Positions 49,213-60,203 of a stretch of DNA of 64,000 bases are shown in pieces; positions within the stretch are counted from its first letter, which is position 1; each line of letters begins with the position of its first letter. Made by a program: the position numbers and the translations under genes. This DNA is from Paramoeba atlantica (Eukaryota > Discosea), in NCBI GenBank assembly GCA_977017575.1, contig CDRNVI010000043.1:1-64000 (forward strand), written 5' to 3'. Under the pieces are notes generated by a model. It saw only the letters and a list, made by a program, of their open reading frames with translations, was not told the origin of the DNA and searched no databases.

Positions 49213-50481
49213 GATCTTCTTCTACGGAAGATGGAAAAACACAAATGCCTCTTCCGTCGACTCCTGCTCATGGGTCCAAGCAATCTCTCCCTCGCAATTC
49301 TACGTCGATGCACGATTCCGCGACAAGATTATCATCTGCGAGTTCATCGTCCGGAAGCAACCACGCGGCTAGCCGAAACCTTCGAAGACCACGTTCAACA
49401 AGTTCTTAAGAAATGGTGCGGAGCTGACACACAAGCCTTGCAACTAGCGGTCCTTCCTCAGAAACTAGGCGGCCTAGGATTGATCTCTTCGACTTTGAAG
49501 CAGAAATACTACTTTGAAACTGCTAGGAAATCTATTGTTGAGCACCCAAAACCCAATAACGCTCCAGTAGGTATAAAAGGTGGAGATAAAGTACACGCCA
49601 ACGGACAAAGTCGTAGTGAAGTCGCCCAGAAGCTTCTGAAAAAGAAGATGAAAGAGGAACACGAAAAGAAGGCTTGCGAGCTACGGAAGAATTCGCAATT
49701 GGAGCTTGTAATGAAACGCACTATGGAGAACAACTTGCATCTCGAAAGCACGAGCAATTATATCAATCCTTATTTATTTCGATACACACTCATGATGCGG
49801 TTAGGAATCAGTTTACCTCAAGCTCCTGCCAAAGTCACATGCCCTGGATGCTGCACCCAAGAATCCCCATCCAGTATCATTCCACATGTTGCAGGCTGCT
49901 CTCGTTGCTCTGGTATGAACTGCACACGCAAACATTCCCACATCGTCCGCTACCTATCAGAGTTATGTTCCAAAGCAGGTCTTCCGAACGTCACTGAACC
50001 GCGCATTCACTCCTCATATTACTGCACCAAATGTAAATGCTCCATCGCCGCCGACGTAGCCGAACAGCATCCATGTAAAGCACGCCGTATCCGCTCGGGA
50101 CCTGATCTCGCCATCATGTGGCCACACATGGGGGAAGTGCTCTATGACTTCACGGTGGTGCACACCTGTTGCAACAGTTACGCGAAACAGACCAGTTCAG
50201 CACTCATACAACAAGCGATCGATCGAAAAATCAAGAAATATGTCTCCGAAAAGGGTGTCGATAGTGAATACTTCCGTTGTCTGGCCACCTCAGACTGTGG
50301 CCTTCTACACAATGACACCAAGGCACTTTTGAAGGCAATAGCGCAGCGCGCAAAAATGAACTACGACAATGTACGACAGGGATTTCAACTTGAGATTGAA
50401 AAGATGTCCGCATACACGGTGGTATCTCAACTACGTGAGTACATTCCGAAGGATAACTGGATAGGTGGACTTCGCTTCTAG
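49213..50481 (+). pseudogene. A6 protein, C-terminal part with knuckle and RLE
   Basis: Continues A6 after C1: DLLLRKMEKHKCLFRRLLLM, WCGADTQALQLAVLPQKLGG, a Lys/Glu-rich linker, then CPGCCTQESPSSIIPHVAGC, MNCTRKHSHIVRYL, a Cys pair, SGPDLAIMW and LYDFTVVHTCC with both acidic residues of the endonuclease. It ends at TAG 50481. Open in this part; the element's only visible stop is upstream. Confidence 0.9.
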
Positions 50482-50795
50482 AAGGTCACTAAGTGTGTTC
50501 GCATACTCTCCCTCCCCCAGTCTTCTCTCACTTTGCTTCTTCTTTCACTTTGCTTCTTCCACCTAGTTGCTTGCTCTTTCCCAGCCAAAGACGATGCGCT
50601 AGCCGAGCTACTCCCATCCTCCTCTTCCTCCTAATACGCAGATCAGAATATTAGGTTCCTTTATAATATGTAAACTTGTGTAAAATAGTGATTGTATTTC
50701 ATATGTATACCGCAGACTCCCCCTTCAAAAGCGTATGAATGCCGCAGGCATGAGGAAGATTATAAGGAAAAAAAAAAAAAAAAAAAAAAAAAAAA
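50482..50795 (+). other. A6 3' UTR and poly(A)
   Basis: Pyrimidine-rich at first (TCTCTCACTTTGCTTCTTC repeats twice) and AT-rich later, ending in a 28-bp A-run. No gene. Confidence 0.8.
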
Positions 50796-50870
50796 GAATC
50801 TTTATCTTTATCTTTAAAGATAAAGAATCTTTATCTTTAACGATAAAGATACAGTTTCTGTACCTTGTTG
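50796..50870 (+). promoter_or_regulatory. B2 5' end: tandem junction repeat and double-hairpin motif
   Basis: GAATCTTTATCTTTA appears twice (50796-50810, 50825-50839), with the palindrome TTTATCTTTAAAGATAAA in the first unit. CTTTAACGATAAAG and ACAGTTTCTGT with CCTTGTTG follow (50835-50870), identical to the A1 5' motif. This is a likely transcription-start or RNA signal shared by families A and B. Confidence 0.65.
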
Positions 50871-50912
50871 AATTTTTTTTTACGTAGTATTCTCTCGGGG
50901 CCCAGCTCTTTT

Positions 50913-52815
50913 ATGACGCAAACCAATACTCCTCAGAGCCCCGCACGCTCGAACGAGGACCACTCCTCATTCCATATGAGTGCAAAGGAAGGAGCTCTCA
51001 GCGTAGGCGCTCTCGCCGACGAAGAACGTGCGCACTCTCTCGGCAGTTGGGACCAATTCCAAGGAAACAAGCATTTGATTCGCGCTGTCAGCACATACGA
51101 CGAACAACTCTACACTACACCAATCCCGGCGAATATTCCTAAGGAATGGTTGGAACGCGCACGTCACATCTCCCAGGAAAAGGAAACCCCAGACACGGGC
51201 CACGTAGAGGCCGAAGACGAGGAGATGCAGCACTGTGGGGTGAGAAGGCAGAAAATTACTCACGAGGCTACACCCACATCAAAGATCCCCGATGAAGCTC
51301 GGACGCTCAAATCCGCAGTGAAGGATGCTCTTTCCCACCAAGGTCGAAACACTTCCCCATCGAAAGGAGTGACCAAAGCGGACTCGCGCTCGTCAAGGCG
51401 AACACCGGAGCCCCGGACATATTTCTCTTCACCGCGACACGCCGCAAACCAAAATAACTTCGCTGAAAAGACACAAACAAGAGAAGAGACTCGGGAATGT
51501 CCGGCCATGGGATGCACTTGGAGAAGTCTGCCGCACGGAGGGTCTTGGCAAGCGTTTTATAACCACGTCGCGTGTCGCCACGGAAACGGAGTTCCCGCTA
51601 CCTGGTGGGATGCAGAAGGCCGATTTCTTTGCAACTTATGCGGGCGCCATTATGACATCAACAAAAGGGAAGCTCATCCACAAGCCTGCAAAGGGAACGT
51701 TGCGAACCCCCAAATCCCATCGCGCGCAGCACACTCGAGCGACCCAAGCCACCTTCCGGGGACTCAAACTCATCACTCTGAACTTCCCTCGCTATCCTCT
51801 ATCTGCACGCTGCGCCTGAACACTTGCAAGGACGTGCCTCCACGTTGCCGTCAACTGTGGGGAGAAATTATCACCAAAGCAGCCCAAAACGCAGTCACCG
51901 AAAACTCTACAGCCGCGTGGACCCTATTCGCCATGCTCCCCAAGTGCTTACTACCCGCCCCACACCGAGGAGGACGTAAGAACCACACAACTTACGCATC
52001 ATACGTCCAGAAGTGCATGAACCGATGGCTCGCGCAAGATTATGTCTCCCTATGGAATGAAGCAGTAGACAACGCACTCAAGAAACAATCTGTAGCCCCT
52101 ACAACCGTTCACGACGAAGAGGAAAAGGCAGCTATCCGAGCAGAGCTTCTAGCTCGACAAGGCGAGTACTCTAGGGGTATGGCTGCACTCACGGCGGATG
52201 CTATGGCGCCTGACGACGAAGACACACTCCTCAAACTTCAGAGCAAGCACCCGCCCCGACATCCAGACAGTGACATCATCGACTATACGCCTCCGCCCAC
52301 AGCGCCCCTAATAATGGATGAACCCGTGGTAGCGAAAACTATCAAGAGCTTTCACCGGGGTTCCTCGTCCGGAACCATGGGTTTACGACCCGAGCACTTG
52401 CAAGCTGTACTCCTGGCGCACGTAGATAACACCGTGAAACCCCTTACTGCCCTTAAAAACCTCGTGAATCATCTACTAGCCGGGAAAGCACCCCTAGAGG
52501 TACAACCATATTTTGCGGGAGCCAGACTTTGCGCGCTTGAAAAGGGCGAAAATGACGTCCGCCCCATAGCAGCGGGAGAAACGATACGTCGATTGGTAAG
52601 CAAAGCGGCTTGCAATGCAGTGAGGAGCAAAGCCAGGGAATTTTTTAAGGGACTACAGTTCGGCGTCGCGACACCGGCCGGTTCGGAACGAATAATTCAC
52701 ACTTGCCGGCACGCAATGACAATTCATACGGACAACCCCGACATGGTATTATGTAAAGTCGACCTAAGCAACGCATTCAACAACGTTAGCAGAGCAACTT
52801 TCTTGAAACTTGTAG
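50913..52815 (+). CDS. B2 LINE protein, N-terminal part
   Basis: ATG 50913 (MTQTNTPQSPARS) is the first ATG in frame. The N-terminus is low-complexity. Two Cys/His fingers follow: CPAMGCTWRSL...FYNHVACRH (about residue 196) and CNLCGRHYDINKREAHPQAC (about 240), as in R2- and NeSL-type LINEs that bind DNA near the target. A thumb-like linker contains GSSSGTMGLRPEHLQA. RT starts with KGENDVRPIAAGETIRRLV and motif A KVDLSNAFNNVSR (about 615). C2 interrupts at residue 634. Confidence 0.9.
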
Positions 52816-52829
52816 CTTGTAACTGTTCT

Positions 52830-55800
52830 GATCAACCTTTTTATTAAGATCAACCTTTTTATTAAGATCAACCTTTTTATTAAGATCAACCTTTTTATTA
52901 AGATCAACCTTTTTATTAAGATCAACCTTTTTATTAAGATCAACCTTTTTATTAAGATCAACCTTTTTATTAAGATCAACCTTTTTATTAAGATCAACCT
53001 TTTTATTAAGATCAACCTTTTTATTAAGATCAACCTTTTTATTAAGATCAACCTTTTTATTAAGATCAACCTTTTTATTAAGATCAACCTTTTTATTAAG
53101 ATCAACCTTTTTATTAAGATCAACCTTTTTATTAAGATCAACCTTTTTATTAAGATCAACCTTTTTATTAAGATCAACCTTTTTATTAAGATCAACCTTT
53201 TTATTAAGATCAACCTTTTTATTAAGATCAACCTTTTTATTAAGATCAACCTTTTTATTAAGATCAACCTTTTTATTAAGATCAACCTTTTTATTAAGAT
53301 CAACCTTTTTATTAAGATCAACCTTTTTATTAAGATCAACCTTTTTATTAAGATCAACCTTTTTATTAAGATCAACCTTTTTATTAAGATCAACCTTTTT
53401 ATTAAGATCAACCTTTTTATTAAGATCAACCTTTTTATTAAGATCAACCTTTTTATTAAGATCAACCTTTTTATTAAGATCAACCTTTTTATTAAGATCA
53501 ACCTTTTTATTAAGATCAACCTTTTTATTAAGATCAACCTTTTTATAAAGATCAACCTTTTTATTAAGATCAACCTTTTTATTAAGATCAACCTTTTTAT
53601 TAAGATCAACCTTTTTATTAAGATCAACCTTTTTATTAAGATCAACCTTTTTATTAAGATCAACCTTTTTATTAAGATCAACCTTTTTATTAAGATCAAC
53701 CTTTTATTAAGATCAACCTTTTTATTAAGATCAACCTTTTTATTAAGATCAACCTTTTTATTAAGATCAACCTTTTTATTAAGATCAACCTTTTTATTAA
53801 GATCAACCTTTTTATTAAGATCAACCTTTTTATTAAGATCAACCTTTTTATTAAGATCAACCTTTTTATTAAGATCAACCTTTTTATTAAGATCAACCTT
53901 TTTATTAAGATCAACCTTTTTATTAAGATCAACCTTTTTATTAGATCAACCTTTTTATTAAGATCAACCTTTTTATTAAGATCAACCTTTTTATTAAGAT
54001 CAACCTTTTTATTAAGATCAACCTTTTTATTAAGATCAACCTTTTTATTAAGATCAACCTTTTTATTAAGATCAACCTTTTTATTAAGATCAACCTTTTT
54101 ATTAAGATCAACCTTTTTATTAAGATCAACCTTTTTATTAAGATCAACCTTTTTATTAAGATCAACCTTTTTATTAAGATCAACCTTTTTATTAAGATCA
54201 ACCTTTTTATTAAGATCAACCTTTTTATTAAGATCAACCTTTTTATTAAGATCAACCTTTTTATTAAGATCAACCTTTTTATTAAGATCAACCTTTTTAT
54301 TAAGATCAACCTTTTTATTAAGATCAACCTTTTTATTAAGATCAACCTTTTTATTAAGATCAACCTTTTTATTAAGATCAACCTTTTTATTAAGATCAAC
54401 CTTTTTATTAAGATCAACCTTTTTATTAAGATCAACCTTTTTATTAAGATCAACCTTTTTATTAAGATCAACCTTTTTATTAAGATCAACCTTTTTATTA
54501 AGATCAACCTTTTTATTAAGATCAACCTTTTTATTAAGATCAACCTTTTTATTAAGATCAACCTTTTTATTAAGATCAACCTTTTTATTAAGATCAACCT
54601 TTTTATTAAGATCAACCTTTTTATTAAGATCAACCTTTTTATTAAGATCAACCTTTTTATTAAGATCAACCTTTTTATTAAGATCAACCTTTTTATTAAG
54701 ATCAACCTTTTTATTAAGATCAACCTTTTTATTAAGATCAACCTTTTTATTAAGATCAACCTTTTTATTAAGATCAACCTTTTTATTAAGATCAACCTTT
54801 TTATTAAGATCAACCTTTTTATTAAGATCAACCTTTTTATTAAGATCAACCTTTTTATTAAGATCAACCTTTTTATTAAGATCAACCTTTTTATTAAGAT
54901 CAACCTTTTTATTAAGATCAACCTTTTTATTAAGATCAACCTTTTTATTAAGATCAACCTTTTTATTAAGATCAACCTTTTTATTAAGATCAACCTTTTT
55001 ATTAAGATCAACCTTTTTATTAAGATCAACCTTTTTATTAAGATCAACCTTTTTATTAAGATCAACCTTTTTATTAAGATCAACCTTTTTATTAAGATCA
55101 ACCTTTTTATTAAGATCAACCTTTTTATTAAGATCAACCTTTTTATTAAGATCAACCTTTTTATTAAGATCAACCTTTTTATTAAGATCAACCTTTTTAT
55201 TAAGATCAACCTTTTTATTAAGATCAACCTTTTTATTAAGATCAACCTTTTTATTAAGATCAACCTTTTTATTAAGATCAACCTTTTTATTAAGATCAAC
55301 CTTTTTATTAAGATCAACCTTTTTATTAAGATCAACCTTTTTATTAAGATCAACCTTTTTATTAAGATCAACCTTTTTATTAAGATCAACCTTTTTATTA
55401 AGATCAACCTTTTTATTAAGATCAACCTTTTTATTAAGATCAACCTTTTTATTAAGATCAACCTTTTTATTAAGATCAACCTTTTTATTAAGATCAACCT
55501 TTTTATTAAGATCAACCTTTTTATTAAGATCAACCTTTTTATTAAGATCAACCTTTTTATTAAGATCAACCTTTTTATTAAGATCAACCTTTTTATTAAG
55601 ATCAACCTTTTTATTAAGATCAACCTTTTTATTAAGATCAACCTTTTTATTAAGATCAACCTTTTTATTAAGATCAACCTTTTTATTAAGATCAACCTTT
55701 TTATTAAGATCAACCTTTTTATTAAGATCAACCTTTTTATTAAGATCAACCTTTTTATTAAGATCAACCTTTTTATTAAGATCAACCTTTTTATTAAGAT

Positions 55801-55833
55801 CAACCTTTTTATTAAGATCAACCTTTTTATTAA
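52830..55833 (+). repeat. 167 x 18-bp array forming the C2 5' region
   Basis: The unit is GATCAACCTTTTTATTAA. 3004 bp equals 167 units minus two single-base deletions (near 53700 and 53941); one base change is visible near 53544. All other copies look identical, implying very recent expansion. The minus strand is open for hundreds of codons as repeated LILIKR, an effect of the 18-bp period and not a likely protein. Unit length in an assembly may be uncertain. Confidence 0.97.
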
Positions 55834-55847
55834 TTTAATTTGATAAA

Positions 55848-58800
55848 ATGGCGGACGCGTCCGGGCCACGAGAGTCCACTGAAATCATGAATCTTCTCTC
55901 GCGTTCCACGCTTGATCGGGGGGTTTTGTTTTATCCTTCCATGGGTAAATCAAGGCCTGCTAAACTCCGCGCGAGGTCGTTGCGCCAACTAGCGCGGCAG
56001 ATGTCTTCTGGGTGCGAACTGGCAGTTGTATGGAGGCTCGAGAATACATCAGATTTTAAGCTATGGGAGGGGGTCGTTGAACGTTGGAGTCCATTCCGTT
56101 CAGGATATCCTCGTAATGATGGTCGTTGGCGAGTGCTCTATGCTCAACGTCCGCGTGAAACACTTCCTTTTCCGCCTTATAATCCAGTAGTAGTACTGTG
56201 TGCAGCACGTCTGCGAGTGCCTAGGGATGTCTGTCGCAAGAAAAAGCGACATCGCAAATCGAGGAAACAGTCTGGCAAACGTTTTCTACGCGACTCGGAG
56301 GGTCCAAGAGACCTCGCTGTGAAGAAAATGCTCAGCATTGCAACATTAAACGTGACTACTCTAAAGCTGAAGGGTGATGATGAATTTTCTCTACGAAAAA
56401 GTGCTCATCTGTATGAGGTGATTGGTTTTATGAATCGGAAAGGAGTTCATATACTATGTATGCAGGAGACGCGCTACAGGTTTTCATCTACCGAAATGGC
56501 TGAAGTCCTACATCGCAAAGTACGTTACCGGAAAACGGATTATCATCTTTACCTCACATCGGCTCGCGCTAAAGACGCATATAATGGAATGGGTGTTATT
56601 AGCAGCACTCCACTGATTAATGTTTCAAAACTGACTGAGCGAATCATGGTAAGCGAATTTGAAATGGAGGACGGAGTTGGACACATTGTCAACGTTTATT
56701 CTCCTACTAGAGACTCTGCCGAGACAGAGATTACAGAGTTCCATGGGGATGTAGAATCCTGCTGCGCAGGAATTCGGGAGAACAATTTACACAGACCTCT
56801 CTTCGTTCTAGGTGACTTTAACTCACCACTTACACTTTTGACCAATAAGGATTTAGATCCACATGCAATTGCACGTTTCAAGGGATTATTGTGTTCAATC
56901 GGATGCAAATCTGCTCATGCTCTCTGTCCAAGCAGCCGAACATGGACATGCGAATTGCCAAACAACACACCAAAGAGTGAAAAACAAACGAACGTCAAGA
57001 AGCCAAAGAGAGTCTTGCGGCAATTGGATCACATATGTATTTGCAACAGATTTGCTTCTGCAATACAACGTCATAAAGTTATTATGGCACCTATTCCCAC
57101 AACGCACTGCTGTGAACAAGCGCTCGTAAAAATCAAGTGGAAATCAAGTACTTCAAAGGCATCAAAAATCATTCCTTGGTTTCAACTTCGTGATGAAACA
57201 AAACGAGCGGAGTACGTCAAGAATGTGCATAAGAAATATGAGCAAAATAGCGATGCACCAACCAAGTGGACAGCTCTCTCAAAATGCATTCTACAAGCAG
57301 CCAGAGAGCTCCACAGACCACAAAAACGGAATTCTGATAGAAAGCCCGCACGAGAGTCCATGGCTCATGGGCTTAGAGAGTTATACCAACAGAGTAAAAG
57401 TATAGCAACTTTTAAGAGCCTGGTTAAGGAGCATAGAGCAGAAGTCGAGACGGAAATCACCAATGAATGTGTAGAGCTCGAAAAAAGTATTAAGAAAAAC
57501 CACTCGAACCCATGGAGAACACTACGGCAAGTGTGCGGAACCTACCGCGTGTCCTTCACTACGCCTGGTAATGCAAAGAAAAATAAGCTCCAAGAGGTAC
57601 GTAAGCACTTTATGAATTTCACAGGGTACGATCGGGGAGACCCCAACATTTCTTTTAATGAAGTACATCTTCCCTTTATACCAATTTCAGATGGCAAGTT
57701 TACTGCCGAGGAGCTCTTTTATTCGCTTTCGCACTTCGGGAAGAATAGAGCCCCAGGGGGGGACGGTATTCCCATGGAGGCCTTACAAGCAATTTCGACA
57801 CATCAGGATTTTAGAGATTTATTGCTGGAGCTAATCAATGAAGTGCATGAAACAGGCGTTACCGAAGCATCATGGAAAGTCATTCTTCAAATACCTATTC
57901 CAAAGAAAGGGGATTTATCGCAGCTTTCAAACTGGCGCCCTATTTGCCTTGTAAACAGTATAGTCAAGCTGATGAATTTTATGATTCTTACTCGCATCCG
58001 CCCCAGCGTTGAACCACTTCTTCGAGACAATCAATACGGTTTTCGTCAAAATAGATCTACCGCTGGTGCGCAAACAATCATGAATGAAATAAAGTCCAAG
58101 GCATTTCGGAATAAAGGTGTTTGTGTAGCGTTCATTGATTTCGCAAAAGCATTCCCATCTGTATCTTTCGCTGCGATAAAAGCGAGTCTGAAAGCATTTC
58201 ACGTGGGCGTTCGTCTATCCGAAATGATCATGTCATTGTACTCAAATCTGAAAGGAGTAGTCCGCACACCTTTTGGTATCACAGATTCTTTTCCGATAAC
58301 TACAGGAATACTCCAAGGGGATGTGTTGGCCCCTTACCTTTTCGTGATGGTTATGGATCGCATTCTTAATAAGTCGCTGGACCTGGAAAATCGCGGATTA
58401 CTTTTGAGTTCAAGCGGGACAAGAAAACGGAACCTACAGGAAAAACGAATTTCTGATATTGATTTTGCAGATGACATTGTATTGTTCAGTGATACAAAGG
58501 AAGGTCTCCAGGAAATGATTGACGAAACGTCAAAGGATGCTTCCTTGGCGAACCTAAAGATAGCTGTAGGTGTTACAAAAACCGCATGGATACCTTTCGG
58601 TAAGGTTGCCGGCTCAAATAAGAATCTCCAGACAAAAGAACTGGAAAAGGTACCTAGAGTAGATTCGTATCGACATCTAGGGCATCTTCAAGACAATGAA
58701 ACATCATCTACAATCAAAGATCGTTTGAAACTTGCTTGGTCCTCATTTGCCCGCATGCGAGGAATATGGATTTCATCTTTAAGCTCTCATCTTAAACTCA

Positions 58801-59981
58801 GACTATACGACGTGCTTATATACCCTATTCTGAACTTTGGTTCAGGCGCATTGCACATTTCTCAAAAAATGTTGCGTTCGATTGATGTCGAAATTAATAC
58901 GATGAGAAGAATTGCATCTCAGTGCAACAAATTGGACGAGTATGGTTTTTGTTATCCTACAGACTCTCTCTACGTAAATACATCACGATTTTCCACCATT
59001 CACAAAGTTCAGAGAGCCAAACTTACCGGACACATGCTGAGACATTCTTCGAACTATCGAGAGCTGGTGCAATGGAGACATAAATCTAATTCGAGACGTC
59101 CTTCTCCAAGCGAAGCATGTATTTCAGACTTGGGTATAACTTTAGAAGAGGCATTGGTTTATGCTACAGATCGAGAACATTGGTTTCGTCTCACCGAAAA
59201 GCTAAAACTTTCACTTGAGCCAGTGGTTGACTACGAGCGTGCTACTACAAAAAAATGGAAAGCATTGAAAGCCACAGCTATCAAGAACAAGAGTTATAAA
59301 GAGCTACAATTTATTGAAGAATCTAGCGTGCCATTCCCCAAACTTAAATCTATACATTTCTACACGGATGGTTCAGTGAGAGTTTTGCGCGGAACACAAA
59401 CGGTGCGTAGCGGTGCTGGCGTTGTTTTCTTGAAGATTAAGGGTGACCCTGATTACTACTCTATTCCGTTGGAGGTGGGAACAAGTGAGAGGGCCGAATT
59501 ATTAGCATTTCGTGAGGCTATTTCGAAAATTCCAGAAGGATCACTCTCTTGCGTTTTTCATACTGATTCTTGTTACGTTTGGCAATATTTTCACAGTTTA
59601 AGATCACGTTTTCGCGTTGTAGGCTACATCGGAATTGCAAATGGAGACTTGATGGATCAAATCGACCATAAATTACGCGCGTTGAAGGGTCAAGGGGTAC
59701 AAATATACATGTGTAAAGTTAAATCTCACTCGGGAAATCCTTGGAACGAGGCAGCAGACTCGCTCGCATTGTCTGCATCTAGAAAGAAAGTAAGCGAACC
59801 TGAAATAAAGAGAAGAAAGTCTTCAAATTCGCAAACCACTGCTCAGCAGTTTGCAAAACGAAACGCGAAAAGTCAGCGTGCAGTGAAAGCCTCATCCGCG
59901 CCTAAACGTGAGGCAGAGGAAAGAGTTGTTATTCGCCAGAAAGTTACGAGAACTGGCGGTGGAAGGGGGACACCAAAGTAA
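55848..59981 (+). CDS. C2 LINE protein: APE endonuclease, RT, RNase H
   Basis: ATG 55848 (MADASGPRESTE) follows in-frame stops, so the start is firm. Residues about 45-120 hold ELAVVWRLENTSDFKLWEGV and PFPPYNP, as in C1. APE at about 163-420: IATLNVTTLK, MQETRY, YNGMGVIS, GDFNSPL, LDHICI. RT: PIPKKGDLSQLSNWRPI, motif A IDFAKAFPS (about 761), B GILQGDVLAPY (about 823), C DFADDIVLF (about 872). RNase H at about 1169-1305: FYTDGSVR, ERAELLAF, HTDSCYVW, HSGNPWNEAAD. Basic C-terminal tail. All catalytic landmarks present; probably competent. Confidence 0.94.
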   Translation: MADASGPRESTEIMNLLSRSTLDRGVLFYPSMGKSRPAKLRARSLRQLARQMSSGCELAVVWRLENTSDFKLWEGVVERWSPFRSGYPRNDGRWRVLYAQRPRETLPFPPYNPVVVLCAARLRVPRDVCRKKKRHRKSRKQSGKRFLRDSEGPRDLAVKKMLSIATLNVTTLKLKGDDEFSLRKSAHLYEVIGFMNRKGVHILCMQETRYRFSSTEMAEVLHRKVRYRKTDYHLYLTSARAKDAYNGMGVISSTPLINVSKLTERIMVSEFEMEDGVGHIVNVYSPTRDSAETEITEFHGDVESCCAGIRENNLHRPLFVLGDFNSPLTLLTNKDLDPHAIARFKGLLCSIGCKSAHALCPSSRTWTCELPNNTPKSEKQTNVKKPKRVLRQLDHICICNRFASAIQRHKVIMAPIPTTHCCEQALVKIKWKSSTSKASKIIPWFQLRDETKRAEYVKNVHKKYEQNSDAPTKWTALSKCILQAARELHRPQKRNSDRKPARESMAHGLRELYQQSKSIATFKSLVKEHRAEVETEITNECVELEKSIKKNHSNPWRTLRQVCGTYRVSFTTPGNAKKNKLQEVRKHFMNFTGYDRGDPNISFNEVHLPFIPISDGKFTAEELFYSLSHFGKNRAPGGDGIPMEALQAISTHQDFRDLLLELINEVHETGVTEASWKVILQIPIPKKGDLSQLSNWRPICLVNSIVKLMNFMILTRIRPSVEPLLRDNQYGFRQNRSTAGAQTIMNEIKSKAFRNKGVCVAFIDFAKAFPSVSFAAIKASLKAFHVGVRLSEMIMSLYSNLKGVVRTPFGITDSFPITTGILQGDVLAPYLFVMVMDRILNKSLDLENRGLLLSSSGTRKRNLQEKRISDIDFADDIVLFSDTKEGLQEMIDETSKDASLANLKIAVGVTKTAWIPFGKVAGSNKNLQTKELEKVPRVDSYRHLGHLQDNETSSTIKDRLKLAWSSFARMRGIWISSLSSHLKLRLYDVLIYPILNFGSGALHISQKMLRSIDVEINTMRRIASQCNKLDEYGFCYPTDSLYVNTSRFSTIHKVQRAKLTGHMLRHSSNYRELVQWRHKSNSRRPSPSEACISDLGITLEEALVYATDREHWFRLTEKLKLSLEPVVDYERATTKKWKALKATAIKNKSYKELQFIEESSVPFPKLKSIHFYTDGSVRVLRGTQTVRSGAGVVFLKIKGDPDYYSIPLEVGTSERAELLAFREAISKIPEGSLSCVFHTDSCYVWQYFHSLRSRFRVVGYIGIANGDLMDQIDHKLRALKGQGVQIYMCKVKSHSGNPWNEAADSLALSASRKKVSEPEIKRRKSSNSQTTAQQFAKRNAKSQRAVKASSAPKREAEERVVIRQKVTRTGGGRGTPK

Positions 59982-60190
59982 GTGTGAGTGCTTGCTGTGT
60001 ATCTCCGTACGTGTGCTAGAATATGCCTTGAGGAAGTTTTTATATTCCATTACTTTATGCGGTTTGTGTGCTCTAGTATTGGAGGCACAAAAACTCTGAA
60101 TTTGGAGGTGATAGAGATGGAAGTGTTTGATGTGAAAGTGCTAAGTATTTTAGCCGACTTTGTCGGTATTTTGGATTGGATTGGATTGGA
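59982..60190 (+). other. C2 3' UTR and (GGATT)n tail
   Basis: About 190 bp of noncoding DNA followed by GGATT repeated four times at 60171-60190, next to the repeated target. The tail sequence differs from the C1 (TTG)n tail although the proteins are related. Confidence 0.8.
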
Positions 60191-60203
60191 TTGAAACTTG
60201 TAG

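Larger units (their letters stand above)
42159..50795 (+). mobile_element. A6: family A LINE inserted in A5, split by C1
   Basis: It starts with GTTTCTGTACCTTGTTGG, the second half of the conserved 5' motif, exactly where the A5 frame ends. It ends in a 28-bp A-run (50768-50795). C1 is inserted in its RT region. A flanking duplication could not be checked because B2 follows the A-run directly. It is the most divergent family A copy: the N-terminus is MTRPARGTAN and there is no proline-rich tract. Confidence 0.85.
52816..60190 (+). mobile_element. C2: APE LINE with giant 5' repeat array, inserted in B2
   Basis: 7375 bp flanked by TTGAAACTTGTAG (52803-52815 and 60191-60203). Order: 14 bp containing CTTGTAACTG, 167 tandem 18-bp units (52830-55833), an intact 1377-residue ORF, a short 3' UTR and a (GGATT)n tail. 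The B2 frame continues exactly across the site (FLKLVGEHFPELFPW). Same family as C1. Confidence 0.95.

Noticed and set aside
52764-55869. Minus-strand frames of up to 642 codons encoding LILIKR repeats
   Set aside because: They are a consequence of an 18-bp tandem array, which keeps a frame open indefinitely. The array is the 5' region of C2 and shows no start signal or unique sequence.
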